Below are positions 23,287 to 33,497 of a DNA stretch of 64,000 nt, piece by piece. The notes under the pieces were generated by a model. It saw nothing but the letters and a program-made list of their open reading frames with translations. It made no database searches and was not told the origin of the DNA. Source of the DNA: Eutrigla gurnardus (taxonomy: Eukaryota > Chordata > Actinopteri > Perciformes > Triglidae); NCBI GenBank assembly GCA_963514095.1, contig OY741282.1:16866849-16930848 (forward strand), read 5' to 3'. Position 1 is the stretch's first letter; every line of letters starts with the position of its first letter. The position numbers and the translations under genes are program-made.

Positions 23287-23381
23287 TTAACAAGCTACTA
23301 TATTTGGCAGTGGATTAATTTATATTGAACCAACTTGAACCAACAACCTGACAGTAATGTTCACATTCTAGTGCGGCGTTC

Positions 23382-24253
23382 ACACCGAACGCGATAGACG
23401 CGAATACAATCGCGTCAGACGCGTGTATCGCGCCGCTTGATCATTTTGGACTTTTTTTTAGCGTTATTCGCGCCATTCGCGTCATTCGCTTCATTCGCGT
23501 CATTCGCTTCATTCGCGCATGACGCTCATTTTTGAGGGGAGCCGGCGGGTCACGTCGGCGGACCCTCCTCCTCCGCCTCGGGGTACCCGATGCCAGAGTC
23601 CGTGAGCCTCCTCCGGGAGCCACGTCCCTCGCACCTCTCCCCAGAGTCGGGGCCACATTCGACCTCAGATCAGATGAGACAACCCGCTGAATTTAAGCAT
23701 ATTATTAAGCGGAGGGAAATAAACTATCTAGGATTCCCTCAGTAGCGGCGAGCGAAGAGGGAAGAGCCCAGCGCCAAATCCCCGTCCGACGGGCGGGCGG
23801 ACGTGGGAAATGTGGCGTACGGAAGACCGATTGCCCGGTGTCGCTCGGGGGCCTGAGTCCTTCTGATCGAGGCTCAGCCCTGACGGTGTGAGGCCGGTAC
23901 GGCCCCTGTCGCGCCGGGGTCCGGTCTTCCCGAGTCGGGTTTGGTAATGCAGCCCGTCCATCTCAGCTCATCTGTCTGTCGGCTTGAACTCGTAATTGAT
24001 TGGATGTCGCGGCGCGATGCCGCCTGAAAAGTTCGATATTTTCAACTTTATTCGCGCCGCGTCAGACGCGCCATTCGCGCCATTCGCGCCGCGTCAGACG
24101 CGCCATTCGCGCCATTCGCGCCATTCGCGCCGCGTCTCATCGCGCCAGACGCTCCATTCGCGCCGCCTCCGCCTGAATCGCGTGTCATCGCGCCATTTAC
24201 ATTGGTTTTCAATGTAGAGTCGCCGCTCAATTCGCGTCTATCGCGTTCGGTGT
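23382..24253. mobile_element. MITE with cattcgcg repeats, carrying an rDNA fragment
   Basis: The terminal arms acaccgaacgcgatagacgc-gaat (23382-23405) and its exact reverse complement (24230-24253) are 24 bp long. Just inside are arrays of cattcgcg-type units (23465-23520 and 24065-24165). The centre is not MITE-like but rDNA-like. The next flanking bases (ttc / ctct) do not pair cleanly, and no target-site duplication was seen. Confidence 0.7.
23526..23955 (+). rRNA. ITS2 3' end plus 5' end of 28S rRNA gene, pseudogene fragment
   Basis: From about 23660 the sequence reads cgacctcagatcagatgaga, then caacccgctgaatttaagca, tattaagcggagg, ggattccctcagtagcggcg, and gggaagagcccagcgccaaa. This is the unmistakable start of eukaryotic large-subunit rRNA (first domain through D1). 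The GC-rich 23526-23659 upstream looks like the ITS2 end. Compared with the conserved core there are several substitutions and small indels (for example ttattaagcgg where ttactaagcgg is usual), and homology fades after about 23955. It is a truncated pseudogene copy, not a functional rDNA unit. Confidence 0.85.
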
Positions 24254-24417
24254 TTCTCTACCAGGTGGTTATTTACAACCGTATCACAATATATTGAAAC
24301 CATTTATTTTATAAATCATGATATATTCATATATTCTTAATATTCTTCAGATTTTTTGTCCAAAAAGTCCTGAATAAGTTTCATATTATCAAACAACAGT
24401 TCAAACTCTAAAGTGCA

Positions 24418-24482
24418 CCTGAGGGATTTGAACCAGCAACCTTCACACTGCAGAACTGTCTCACTACCAGCAGAGCTGTCTC
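24418..24482 (-). repeat. tRNA-like module on the minus strand
   Basis: The minus strand reads acagctctgctggtagtgag (A-box-like) and ggttgctggttcaaatccct (B box at 24424-24434), with tRNA-like spacing. Confidence 0.45.
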
Positions 24483-24718
24483 ACATTCACCCTGAAAGCT
24501 GCTTCCAGGTGAAGATTCAGTCCTTGTCCTAGCTCCTAGTTACTGGGTTCACTACAGGTTTCAGGTTGTCTGGTTCAGGTGGATCCGGTTCAGGTGGATC
24601 TGGTTCAGGTGGATCTGGTTCAGGTGGATTCAGGTTGAAGTGTGTAAACTGAAGAAGTTGCTGCAGCTCCGGTCTGATCTTCTTCCTCTCTCTGGGTCTC
24701 TGTGTCCAACAGCGCTGA

Positions 24719-24785
24719 AGATGGTCTGGTGGTTCAGGACGCCGTCTTTCAATGTGGCCCCGTGGGTTCGATCCCCGCCCCAGGT
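24719..24785 (+). repeat. tRNA-Glu-like module in right inverted repeat
   Basis: Mirror copy of the left-arm module: agatggtctggtggttcagg, an anticodon-loop-like tctttcaat, and an exact B box ggttcgatcc at 24765-24774 followed by ccgcccc. The B box is better preserved here than in the left copy. Confidence 0.5.
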
Positions 24786-25027
24786 ACGCCACACAGGAGT
24801 GCATGTGATGAATGAATGTGATGAATTTGCGAATTTCAAACCGTTGCGTTCACAAAAAGCCGCTTGCGTCGAATTTCAACTTGCGAACTTGCGATTTTCA
24901 ACTTGCGAACTTGCGAATTTCAACTTGCGAACTTGAGAATTTCAACTTGCGAATTTCCAACGAGGAAGAAGCAGAGACTACCAAGACCAGCAGAGACCAC
25001 GTAAGTCCATGTGAGCCCAGGGGGTCG

Positions 25028-25639
25028 AGCTAGCTAGCTAGCTTAGCAAGCTAGCTAGCTTGACGGGCAAGTTTTTTTTTTATTGAAATATTTTGTAATG
25101 CAGGCTGATCAGGTGATGAGCTGGTCATGTGACCTGCATATTAAACTGTAAACGTTTAATGGATCACCTGCATGCTTTTAATTTAAACTGGATAAAAAAA
25201 TAATAAAACCCCTAAAAACACATCACAGGTATCTAAACACCTTCATTTACAGAATAATTTATCAATGTTTAGGTTGATTACTGGGCAATAATGTTAAAGA
25301 CAACTACAGTTATAGATAGAAAATAATGCTTTTATTTGTTATGGTCACAGTTTACTTTGAAACACATTTCAGACAAATATATTAAGATTTTAACTGCAGA
25401 CTTTATATTTCACAACAGATTTACATTCAAGTCAGTTCAAGAACCAGTTTATCTGCTTCCATATAACTGTGTGTGTGTGTGTCTCATATATCATTAGATG
25501 TATGAGGAGTGGCCGTCGTCATGGTTATATCACCTGTTGGGTTGAGGTCCGTTCCGCGTTCTCTTTGGATTCCAGCCAATGAGAAAAGCTCCTCCTCCTC
25601 CTCTTCACCAAATCAGAACCAGGTCTTGTGGGTCCCCCT
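25028..25639. other. Intergenic, starts with a gctagcta palindromic run
   Basis: Directly after the right inverted repeat comes an overlapping run of agctagct units (25027-25063) that can fold on itself. The rest is AT-rich DNA likely including the 3' UTR of the f2rl2-like gene on the minus strand. Confidence 0.5.
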
Positions 25640-28600
25640 TCAGACCGACAGGCTCAGGGTCTTGCCCTTGAAGAGCCTGAAGTGGAGCGTGGACCCTGCA
25701 GACTTGGACATGAGGACGAAGAGGAAGGGGTCCAGGCAGGCATGCACGCAGCAGAGACACGCCGCCACCTTAAAGTGCACGTACGTGTGCTCCGCTCCAC
25801 CGGTGAACAGCTGCACGTGGTGCAGGAAGTGGAGAACGCCGGCGGGGGCGAAGCACACCAGGAAGATGATGAAGACCAGCGAGCTGGTCCAGATGTACAT
25901 CTTCCAGTCGTGGTGTGACCGGTTCAGCTCGCACATGATCCGGGTGTAGCACGCGCCGGTGACCACCAGGGGGAGCAGCAGGCCGAGGACGGTCAGGAAC
26001 AGGTTGTAGTACAGCAGGAAGCCGTGGGAGTCGTGGTTCAGGGGCAGCACGTCGTGGCAGGTGACCCGGCCCACCTCGGGGATCCAGTAGCTCTGCCGGA
26101 CCAGGACCTCGGGGAGGACGGCGGCGCCGAACACGGCCCACACCGCCACGCTCACCCACCAGGTGAGCGCCCTCTTGGGGAGGCTCTTGTACAGGAACGG
26201 GTGCGCCACGGCCAGGTATCGCTTCACGCCGATGCAGGCCAGCGTCTGGGCCGAGCAGTAGAGGTTGCCGTAGAAACAGGCCGTGACGGCTCGGCAGGCG
26301 GCCTCGCCGAGCGCCCAGTGGTTGCCGTGGAAATGGTAGTGGGCCTTGAAGAAGAGGGAGAGGAGGAGGAGGAGGTCGGAGACCGCCAGGCTGCAGTAGA
26401 GGATGGCCGACGACACCTTCCGGACCTTGGTGGCGAGCGTGCACAGGATGGCGATGTTGGCCGGGATCCCCACGGCAACCACCAGCATGTAAATACCGGG
26501 GATGACCCGCGTGCTCAGCGGGCCGCGGAGGAAGGCGGCGGAGCTGTTGCTAAGCGACCGCAGAGATGGAAGGGAATCGGAGGGGCCGGGAGCTTGTGTG
26601 CCATTTAAGACAACGGGGTTCGTCTGGACGAAGACCGGGTCAGCCACGAAGGTTCTGTCTCTCCTCTCTGGGCTCCACCTCCTCCCTGCAGCAACAACAA
26701 CAACAACGCCACCATATTATTATCAACACGTATCAGGTCTCTGATAATACACTGATTCCTCCGTCTGGAGGTAGTTTATGAAATAGTCATGAAATAGAGA
26801 TCTAGTGATTTGATACGTGGACGCTTACACCATAGACAGAAAGTGGCTGTGGTTGTCGACACCATTTGGTAGCCATCTTGGAACTTTGCAAATTCAAGGG
26901 GCAACTTAACTCCATCCGGCTTAATCGGGCCTTTGGTGTGAAGCTGTTAACAAAGTTAGTGTGGTAGCATGGTAGCATGGTAGCGTGTTAGCATGGTAGG
27001 ATGGAAGAATGGTAGCATGGAGCATGGTAGTGTGTTCAGCGTAGCATGGTTTTCTGGTATCATGGTATTGTGGTAGCATGGTATTTTGTAGCATGGTAGT
27101 GTGGTCGCATGGTATTGTGGTAGCATGGTAGCATGGTATTTTCTAGCATGGTAGAGTGGTTGCATGGTATTTTAGTAGCATGGTATTGTGGTAGCATGGT
27201 AGCATTGTACTTTGGTAGCATGGTAGTGTGATAGCAGCATAGCATGGTATTCTGGTAGCATGGTAGTGTGGTAGCATGGCATTGTGGTAGCATGGTATTG
27301 TGGTAGCATGGTAGTGTGATAGCAGTGTAGCATGGCATTGTGGTAGCATGGTATTGTGGTAGTGTGGTAGCATGGTAGCATGAAAGTCGTGCTGAGCGAA
27401 TATAATGTAAAAGTCACGTCCATGTACGTGAATCACTTGAACCACGTTGGCTAATAAAACAGTGACTCAGCAATTATCTAGTTAGTTATCTCGTTATCGA
27501 TGGCAGCGTTTCCTCCAGCTGATTAAGAAGGTAACTGACTTTGTGAAACAGTGGCGTCGCCGGCGGGTGAGTCAGTCTGCAGTCAAGAAGGCGGACACCA
27601 TCTCAGCGTATACCTCCCTGCAGACTCTCCACTTCCTGGCCCTCACGAAGACCTGGATCACCCCAGGAAACACTGCCACTCCAGCTGCCCTTTCAACTGC
27701 CTACTCGTTTTCACACTCGCCAAGATGAACAGGGTGAGGAGGAGGAACTGGGCTCCTCATCTCACCCAGATGGTCCTACCAGGTCCTTCCTCTGGACCAC
27801 CTACCCCGATCTACACTTGAATTCCACGCCGTCTCTGTCACCCTTCCTTTCAAACTCAACATCATAGTGATCTATCGCCCACCCGGTCCTCTCGGAGACT
27901 TTTTGGATGAGATGGATGCCCTCCTGAGCTGCTCCCCTGATGATGGCACACCCCTCCCCCCCCTTCCTTCCTTACTGCCGATGACTTTGCTACTTACTTT
28001 ACCAAGAAAGTAAATGACATCAGCTCCTCATTCACGCCTATTCCCTCCGAGAAGACATCTCCCCCAACTCTCAACTCTGATGGTCTTACCAGCTTTAGCC
28101 CCCTCACCTCTGAAGACGTTCACGCACTCGTTACATCTAACCGTGCCACCACCTGCTCCCTTGACCCGATTCCCTCCTCTCTTCTCCAGGAGCACTTTGC
28201 TCCTCTACTTCAGCTGGCCGGCTGGTACCACCATCGCTGACATCAAACAAATGTCGCTCAGCAAAGTCCAGACTCTTCTCTGTTCTGGTCCTCAGTGGTG
28301 GAACGAACTCCCGACCAATGACAGGACAGCAGAGTAATTTGCCATCTTCCGAAAAAGGCTCAAGACTCACCTGTTCAGACTTCACCGTGACTCTACATAG
28401 CATGTCCCACTAACACCCCTCCCCCCCCCCCAAAAAAAACCTATAGCACTCTGATCGTAGCACTGTTGCTCTTGTGGTACTACTTTACTCAGAAGAGGAC
28501 CTAACACTTCTATTTTTAGCTCTTACTTTATCGGCAATGATACGTTGTGGTTTCTTTGTTTCCTTCTTTTGACAAATGTACTTATTGTAAGTCGCTTTGG

Positions 28601-28952
28601 ACAAAAGCGTCTGCTAAATGACCTAAATGTAAATGTAAATGTAAATTCAAAATATATAAAATCACAGTGAATGTTTCAGAATTTATTAAATGTCTTCTTT
28701 TTTTTTTACTTTTTTCAAAAACATCACAGAGCACTCCCTGACATTGAACCTGAGAAAATAAATAATAAAAATTTAAATAAATTAAAAAAGATTAACAAGA
28801 ATGAACAAAACAGAAAAAAACACAATAATAATAAATAAATAAACAAAGATAGAATAGAGATGTCTTCATTCCTTTAAAGTCTTACCTTTGTCCTGCAGAG
28901 CGACGTTCAGACAGAGAGATGAAACCAGCAGAAACACAAGAAGCTTCGCCAT
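25640..28952 (-). CDS. f2rl2: Protease-activated receptor 3-like GPCR
   Basis: Two coding exons: 28886-28952 (ATG at 28950-28952) and 25640-26686, joined by a phase-1 intron (donor and acceptor read caaag|gtaag and ctgcag|GG), predicting 370 residues. Exon 1 encodes a signal peptide (MAKLLVFLLVSSLCLNVAL). A candidate cleavage site R33|TFVADP keeps the TF start of the human PAR3 tethered ligand, K|TFRGAP as I recall it. Seven transmembrane segments follow with the PAR extracellular-loop-2 signature TCHDVLP. TM3 ends with VKR in place of DRY, TM7 has DPFLF in place of NPxxY, and the tail is short, as in PAR3. PAR3 acts as a thrombin co-receptor in mammals. Position next to f2r supports f2rl2 over f2rl3. 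The intron holds a minisatellite and an L2 LINE. A consensus CRE lies at 29115-29122. Confidence 0.8.
26965..27385. repeat. Minisatellite, units around tggtagcatggtattg
   Basis: More than 20 imperfect units of agcatggta(g/ttgtggt) lie in the f2rl2 intron. The array begins inside a dispersed repeat copy (26860-26970, gtgtgaagctgttaacaaag). Confidence 0.9.
27541..28648 (+). mobile_element. Degenerate L2-type LINE, internally deleted
   Basis: Plus-strand pieces read LALTKTWITPGNTATPAALS and VIYRPPGPLGDFLDEMDALL (AP-endonuclease domain), then jump to TSNRATTCSLDPIPSSLL (reverse-transcriptase N-terminal region) and a C-terminal SSVVERTPDQ-like phrase. The 3' end is the classic tail taagtcgctttggacaaaag-cgtctgctaaatg followed by tgtaaatgtaaatg (28588-28648). 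Most of the reverse transcriptase is missing. It lies antisense in the f2rl2 intron. Confidence 0.75.
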
Positions 28953-29114
28953 CGTGATTAATGGCGTTTTCCTCCGGTTTACCGGCTCTGAACTCACTGC
29001 GGAAACACACACCGGACGTTCGCTGCTTCAGCAGGAGTGTGTGTTTCCTCCAGGTTCCTGTTTGAACATGCAGATGTGTAGTCTGCGAAGCGTGGTGATT
29101 AGAGCTGCTTCTCA

Positions 29115-29122
29115 TGACGTCA
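29115..29122. promoter_or_regulatory. Consensus CRE upstream of f2rl2
   Basis: Exact TGACGTCA about 165 bp upstream of the f2rl2 start codon on the minus strand. Function is inferred from the motif only. Confidence 0.35.
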
Positions 29123-29239
29123 CAAGCCCGTCATGAGAAACATGATGAAGACGAGGAGATGAAAGAGACGATAAGCAGCTCGTCTGAACACGTCTGGACC
29201 TCGTTATTTAAAAGTCACTTCAGTCTCTCAAGACGACGA

Positions 29240-29815
29240 TAAACTTTAGACTTATGAGCTCAAGATAATAATGTCATGGTTCAAAATAATGACAACTTTT
29301 CTCAATAGTTTCACTTAGTATCTCAAAACAATGAGAAACTTTTATATCACAATGATGACATTTCTTAGTATTTTTTTGTTAATATCTCAAATAATGACAA
29401 CTTTTCTCAATATTTTGAGTTAGTAGTTTAGATAAAATACGTAATATCTCAAAAATAATGAGAAACTTTGTCAGTTTTATGACTTATGATCCAAAAATAA
29501 TGACTGATTAGCTCAAAATTAGAAACTTTCTCAATATTTTCACTAAATATCTCAAAATAAAGAGTAAAAGAATGAGAAACTTTCTCTCTATTATAACTTT
29601 TATATCACAATAATTACGTAAGTATTTTTTAAGGTAATATCTCAAAATAATAAAAACTTCTCAATATTTTGACTTAGTAACCGAGGTCAATTACTTAATA
29701 TCTAATAAATAATGAGAAACTTTGCCAGTTTTATGACTTATGATCTAAATATCATGACTTAATATCTCAAAATGACTCAAAATAATGACTGAGAAACAGT
29801 CTCCATTTTTTTACT
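29240..29815. repeat. Degenerate tandem repeat (ctcaaaataatgac... gagaaacttt)
   Basis: Repeated phrases of atctcaaaataatgagaaac and tcaatattttgacttagta in units of about 60-70 bp. Related sequence reappears at about 30890-31030. Confidence 0.7.
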
Positions 29816-31883
29816 TTACTTTTTACTCAAACCATCTCGACCACATTAAAATCTATTTATATATATTTATTTATTTTGTCTCATAGCCCTTTAGAGAGTT
29901 TGTTGCCCCCCAACCAGACGGAGACGTTTCTTTGTTTATTTTCCATTTTATTATCTGAGTTTCGTCCAGCTGATCACAGATGTGACCTTCGTCTCGTCGT
30001 GGTCTCATCTTGTTCATCAGATACGCTGGGGGGTTTTCATTGCCAGCATCTAATTGACCTTTGCCCCCTCGGCTACCTCCCTCGCCTGTGACATCACGGC
30101 CGCCATGGAACTCAAAACATTCCGATGACTCAAACCGAGATGAAAACAAACCATCGCCTGCTCTTCACAACAAACCAGAATATCAGACGAGGAGGCGAAG
30201 AAAACAAGACTAGAAACAAACAATCAAAAAATACTTTTTAAACAAAGTATTTAATGCAACCTCGATGTATGAAGATGAAGACAAAATGAAAGCAAAAGTG
30301 AATGAAGTGTAAAACTCAGATGTCTTCCAGCTGTGCTGATTCATAATTCTATAGAAAACACAGAAGAACATCTGTTTCCTGTTGAGAACGCCTCGACGCT
30401 GCTTCCTGTCTCTCAGTCAGGAAGCAATAAAGTTGATTTAAGAGTTCAGAGAGAAATAAACTTGTGATCAGTGAGAGAAGGAACTCAAGTGACTATAAAG
30501 TCATAATGCAATATGAGTTACATAAACCCATAAACAGGCTTTCTGCTGGTCGCTTGTTAGAAAACATTAGACAGTTTTCACCACCAGGGGGCGACATTTC
30601 TCTTTATTAGTGGACTGTTTTTTGGACTTTGTATTGAAGACATTTATTGTTGCCATTGTTTTTAGCACTTGCAGCTCTGATGAATACATTAATATGTACA
30701 TGAAATACATATATACGTACATGGAATGAATAATTAAAGTAAACAGTGGTAATGTCTGGGAATCAGAACTGTGATACGTGGAGGTTTGGGCGTTTCCTTT
30801 GAACACGCTGATCCATATCTCATCCGTTATGATGAGAAACTATATTTAAAAGTGACTTCAGTCTCTCATGATGATGACAGTTTGACTTCATGTCTCAAAA
30901 TTAGAAACTTTCTCCATATTTTCACTTCGTATCTTAGAATTATGACTTAATATCTAAAAAAAACTATGAAAAACTACATCAGTTTTATGGATTATGATCC
31001 AAAATAATAACTTAATATCTAGTAGAGTTTTTATATAACATTAAAATATTTTCTCTTGTCATTTTTTTAAACTTACTTTTTCATCCTGCATCAAATCATT
31101 CATATTTAAGCATTTTAGTCCATCTGGTCTCTTGAAAACAATTTTTTTTGTCATTTTAGTCAAACTTATTTCACATATTTGATCTTATTATTCATCAAAT
31201 AGTGAGATTGATATAAAATATAACACAACAAAAACAGAAGGACAAGTACACGCTGCTGGTACTCAGAGTAAAACCTTTCTGGTGTCGCTACTTTTATTCT
31301 ACTTATCTGAACATATTTTTTTCATTCGTTTCACTATTTCTTCTTTATCAGGGAGATAAATCCCATTTAAATGATTTGAAAACAGAGTATAAGAATGGCA
31401 TTTTTCCTGGAACACATTGAACCTGAACAATAACAGAAATAAATCTTAAAGATGTTGAACCTACAACTCGATAAAGAAATGAACACATGAGTCTAAATAA
31501 AACGGTTTCATATCAGATACCTTCGTCTGTCTCGGACCAAAATACACAAAGTTCCTCTTTCGGGGAAACTTTCATTCACATGATAGAAATGTGTGACAGT
31601 GAGACAGGACTGAACCGGGCCACGGACTACAGGTCTAGACCTGATCCCCCACAGTCCGGTTCTCGGCCTCCAGTTCACAGCTTGTTGTGATTATATTGCA
31701 TTTTGCACTAGCTGTTAAATCATACATATTATTATAACACAGTGTATTTATTTTTTTTATTCATGTTTATGTTCTTATTCTTTGTAATTATTGTGTGCAC
31801 TGAACACCATTATTCTGTTTTTATTTAGTTTTACTCTGTAGCACCTTGAGATTGTTTTATAAAAAGTGCATTACAAATAAAAT

Positions 31884-31918
<35 letters not shown>

Positions 31919-32514
31919 AAGACAATAAACTCCTTTCTGGTTGTTTCTGCTTCCCCCTAGTGGACAAAAACATTGCAGGTTAAAAGAGGTAGTCTAACAT
32001 TTTTGATACCGCTCTGATGTTTGTACATTACGTATGAAGGTAGCAAACTTAGCCTAGCTTAGCTTAGCTTAGCATAAAGACGGGGAAATGGGGTGAAAGG
32101 TAACTCGTATCAGGAACTCTGGCGCTCGCCAATCTGCACAGGAAGCTGTCAAAGCGACAAGGCGGTGACTTCCTCGTTTCCGGCGATGACGGCGACCCCG
32201 GGAGGAAAGCGTGAGGAACTCGTAGCTTCAGGAGCTGGAAGGCAGACTAGTGAGATCTGCTGCTAAATGTGTGCCGGCCCTTTAAGAACTCCCTACCAAT
32301 AAAAACATAACAACCTTTAAGATGATTAAACATCAGGAAAAAGCAGCGTTTGGAGCGGATGTCATCTCTACAATGTGTTTAGTTTAAATCGTGAGTTTGA
32401 GGAAAAAGATGAAAAACAAGAGACGGATTGTTGATAAATATTTGTGAGGAAACGAGTTTCAGTCTGCGAGCCGAGATACCGAATCCCACCGGAGACTGCT
32501 CCCACCTCGGCCTG

Positions 32515-32551
<37 letters not shown>

Positions 32552-33440
32552 GCAAACACACTCTCTCTCGCCCTTCATTTCCGTCTGGTTTCGGTGGGAG
32601 AGAAATAATCTGAACTTTGTTGTTTACCAAAGATATGTAAACAAAGAATTGAAACGAGACTAAAAAGGCAACAAAAAGAGGGGATGGCTGGTTGCCAGGG
32701 CGACATGTTTGGATGTTAACTATGCACTATATATATACTATATAACTTCCAAACGAAGTCTTTAACTGATGGGACGTATCCGACCGCTGCAAACAGGAAG
32801 TAGAGAACAGGAAGTACATCACATCTCCAGGGATTCACGTCATCCTCAAAGAGCGTTCATGGATATCATTATTATTTTTATCCCTCAAGCAAGACGTTCA
32901 CACTTCAACTCACGCACCATTTATTTATTTTATTTATGTATGTATGTATGTATGTATTATTTTATTAATTAATGTATTTATTTCATTCATTCATCTTTTA
33001 TTTATCATTGTATTCATTTATGTATTTATTATTATTTATTAATTAATTGACTACCACACATATATTTCTGAAGTAATTATTGTTTGATTCCAGATTTCTG
33101 ATCCATTAAAGAAATCGGGGAAAGTTGGTTTAATATTAAATTGAAGAAATTACATTTTATTAAAAAAAAAAGTCTGTAATGTGTCTGGACATGGTCAGTG
33201 TGTGTGGGTGTGTGTGCAGCTGTGGCTCCTTGGCTGTTTGGACGGGAAGTGTGACGTCAGAGCGTCGGAATGTGTCTGTCCGTGCTTCTCAGGCTGCAGT
33301 CGATTAGCGGACCGGGGCGTTCCGGACCGGACCGCGGTGGGCGGGGCCTGAAGCCGTCGGTCACACTGGCTGGATGATGAAGAAGAGCAGCAGAATCTGA
33401 AGGACACTCGACGACCACGGATCCGGATCCTCTCTGCCGT
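29816..33440. other. Intergenic between divergent f2rl2 and f2r; repeat tails only
   Basis: No gene recognised. At about 31680-31915 there is a LINE-like 3' tail (gtagcaccttgagattgttt, aaaaagtgcattacaaata) ending in (ATT)n. Near 32040-32080 lies the common fish repeat phrase cttagcttagcataaagac. A (CT)n microsatellite is at 32517-32550, and tatgtatg/attt simple sequence at 32935-33050. Confidence 0.55.
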
Positions 33441-33475
33441 GGGCTTTTAGTGGTTTTATTTGTTGTATTTGTTTG

Positions 33476-33483
33476 TGACGTCA
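33476..33483. promoter_or_regulatory. Consensus CRE in f2r 5' region
   Basis: TGACGTCA lies 15 bp upstream of the f2r start codon. It is probably within the 5' UTR or core promoter. Confidence 0.35.
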
Positions 33484-33497
33484 TCACGAGGATCAAC

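Larger units (their letters stand above)
21257..25027. mobile_element. 3.8-kb composite with long terminal inverted repeats and tRNA-like modules
   Basis: The left end (cgatcccctgggctcacatgg) and right end (ccatgtgagcccagggggtcg) are inverted copies. The match extends inward over about 380 bp on the left (to ~21640) and 460 bp on the right (from ~24560). The right arm is longer because two short tandem repeats have expanded (cttgcgaatttcaa at 24860-24960 and ggttcaggtggatct at 24565-24635). Each arm carries a tRNA-Glu-like module. The interior has further tRNA-like modules, a TTAA-flanked MITE (22726-23286) and a MITE with an rDNA piece (23382-24253). No transposase or reverse-transcriptase frame was found. 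No target-site duplication is obvious, so it may be a non-autonomous element or a genomic inverted duplication. Confidence 0.65.

Noticed and set aside
23441..24230. Arg-rich ORFs (RMKRMTRMKRM, FAPFAPRQ, GANGANGAS)
   Set aside because: They are readings of the cattcgcg repeat and rDNA fragment.
26956..27445. Repeating HATMLPQY-type ORFs
   Set aside because: Translations of the tggtagcatgg minisatellite.
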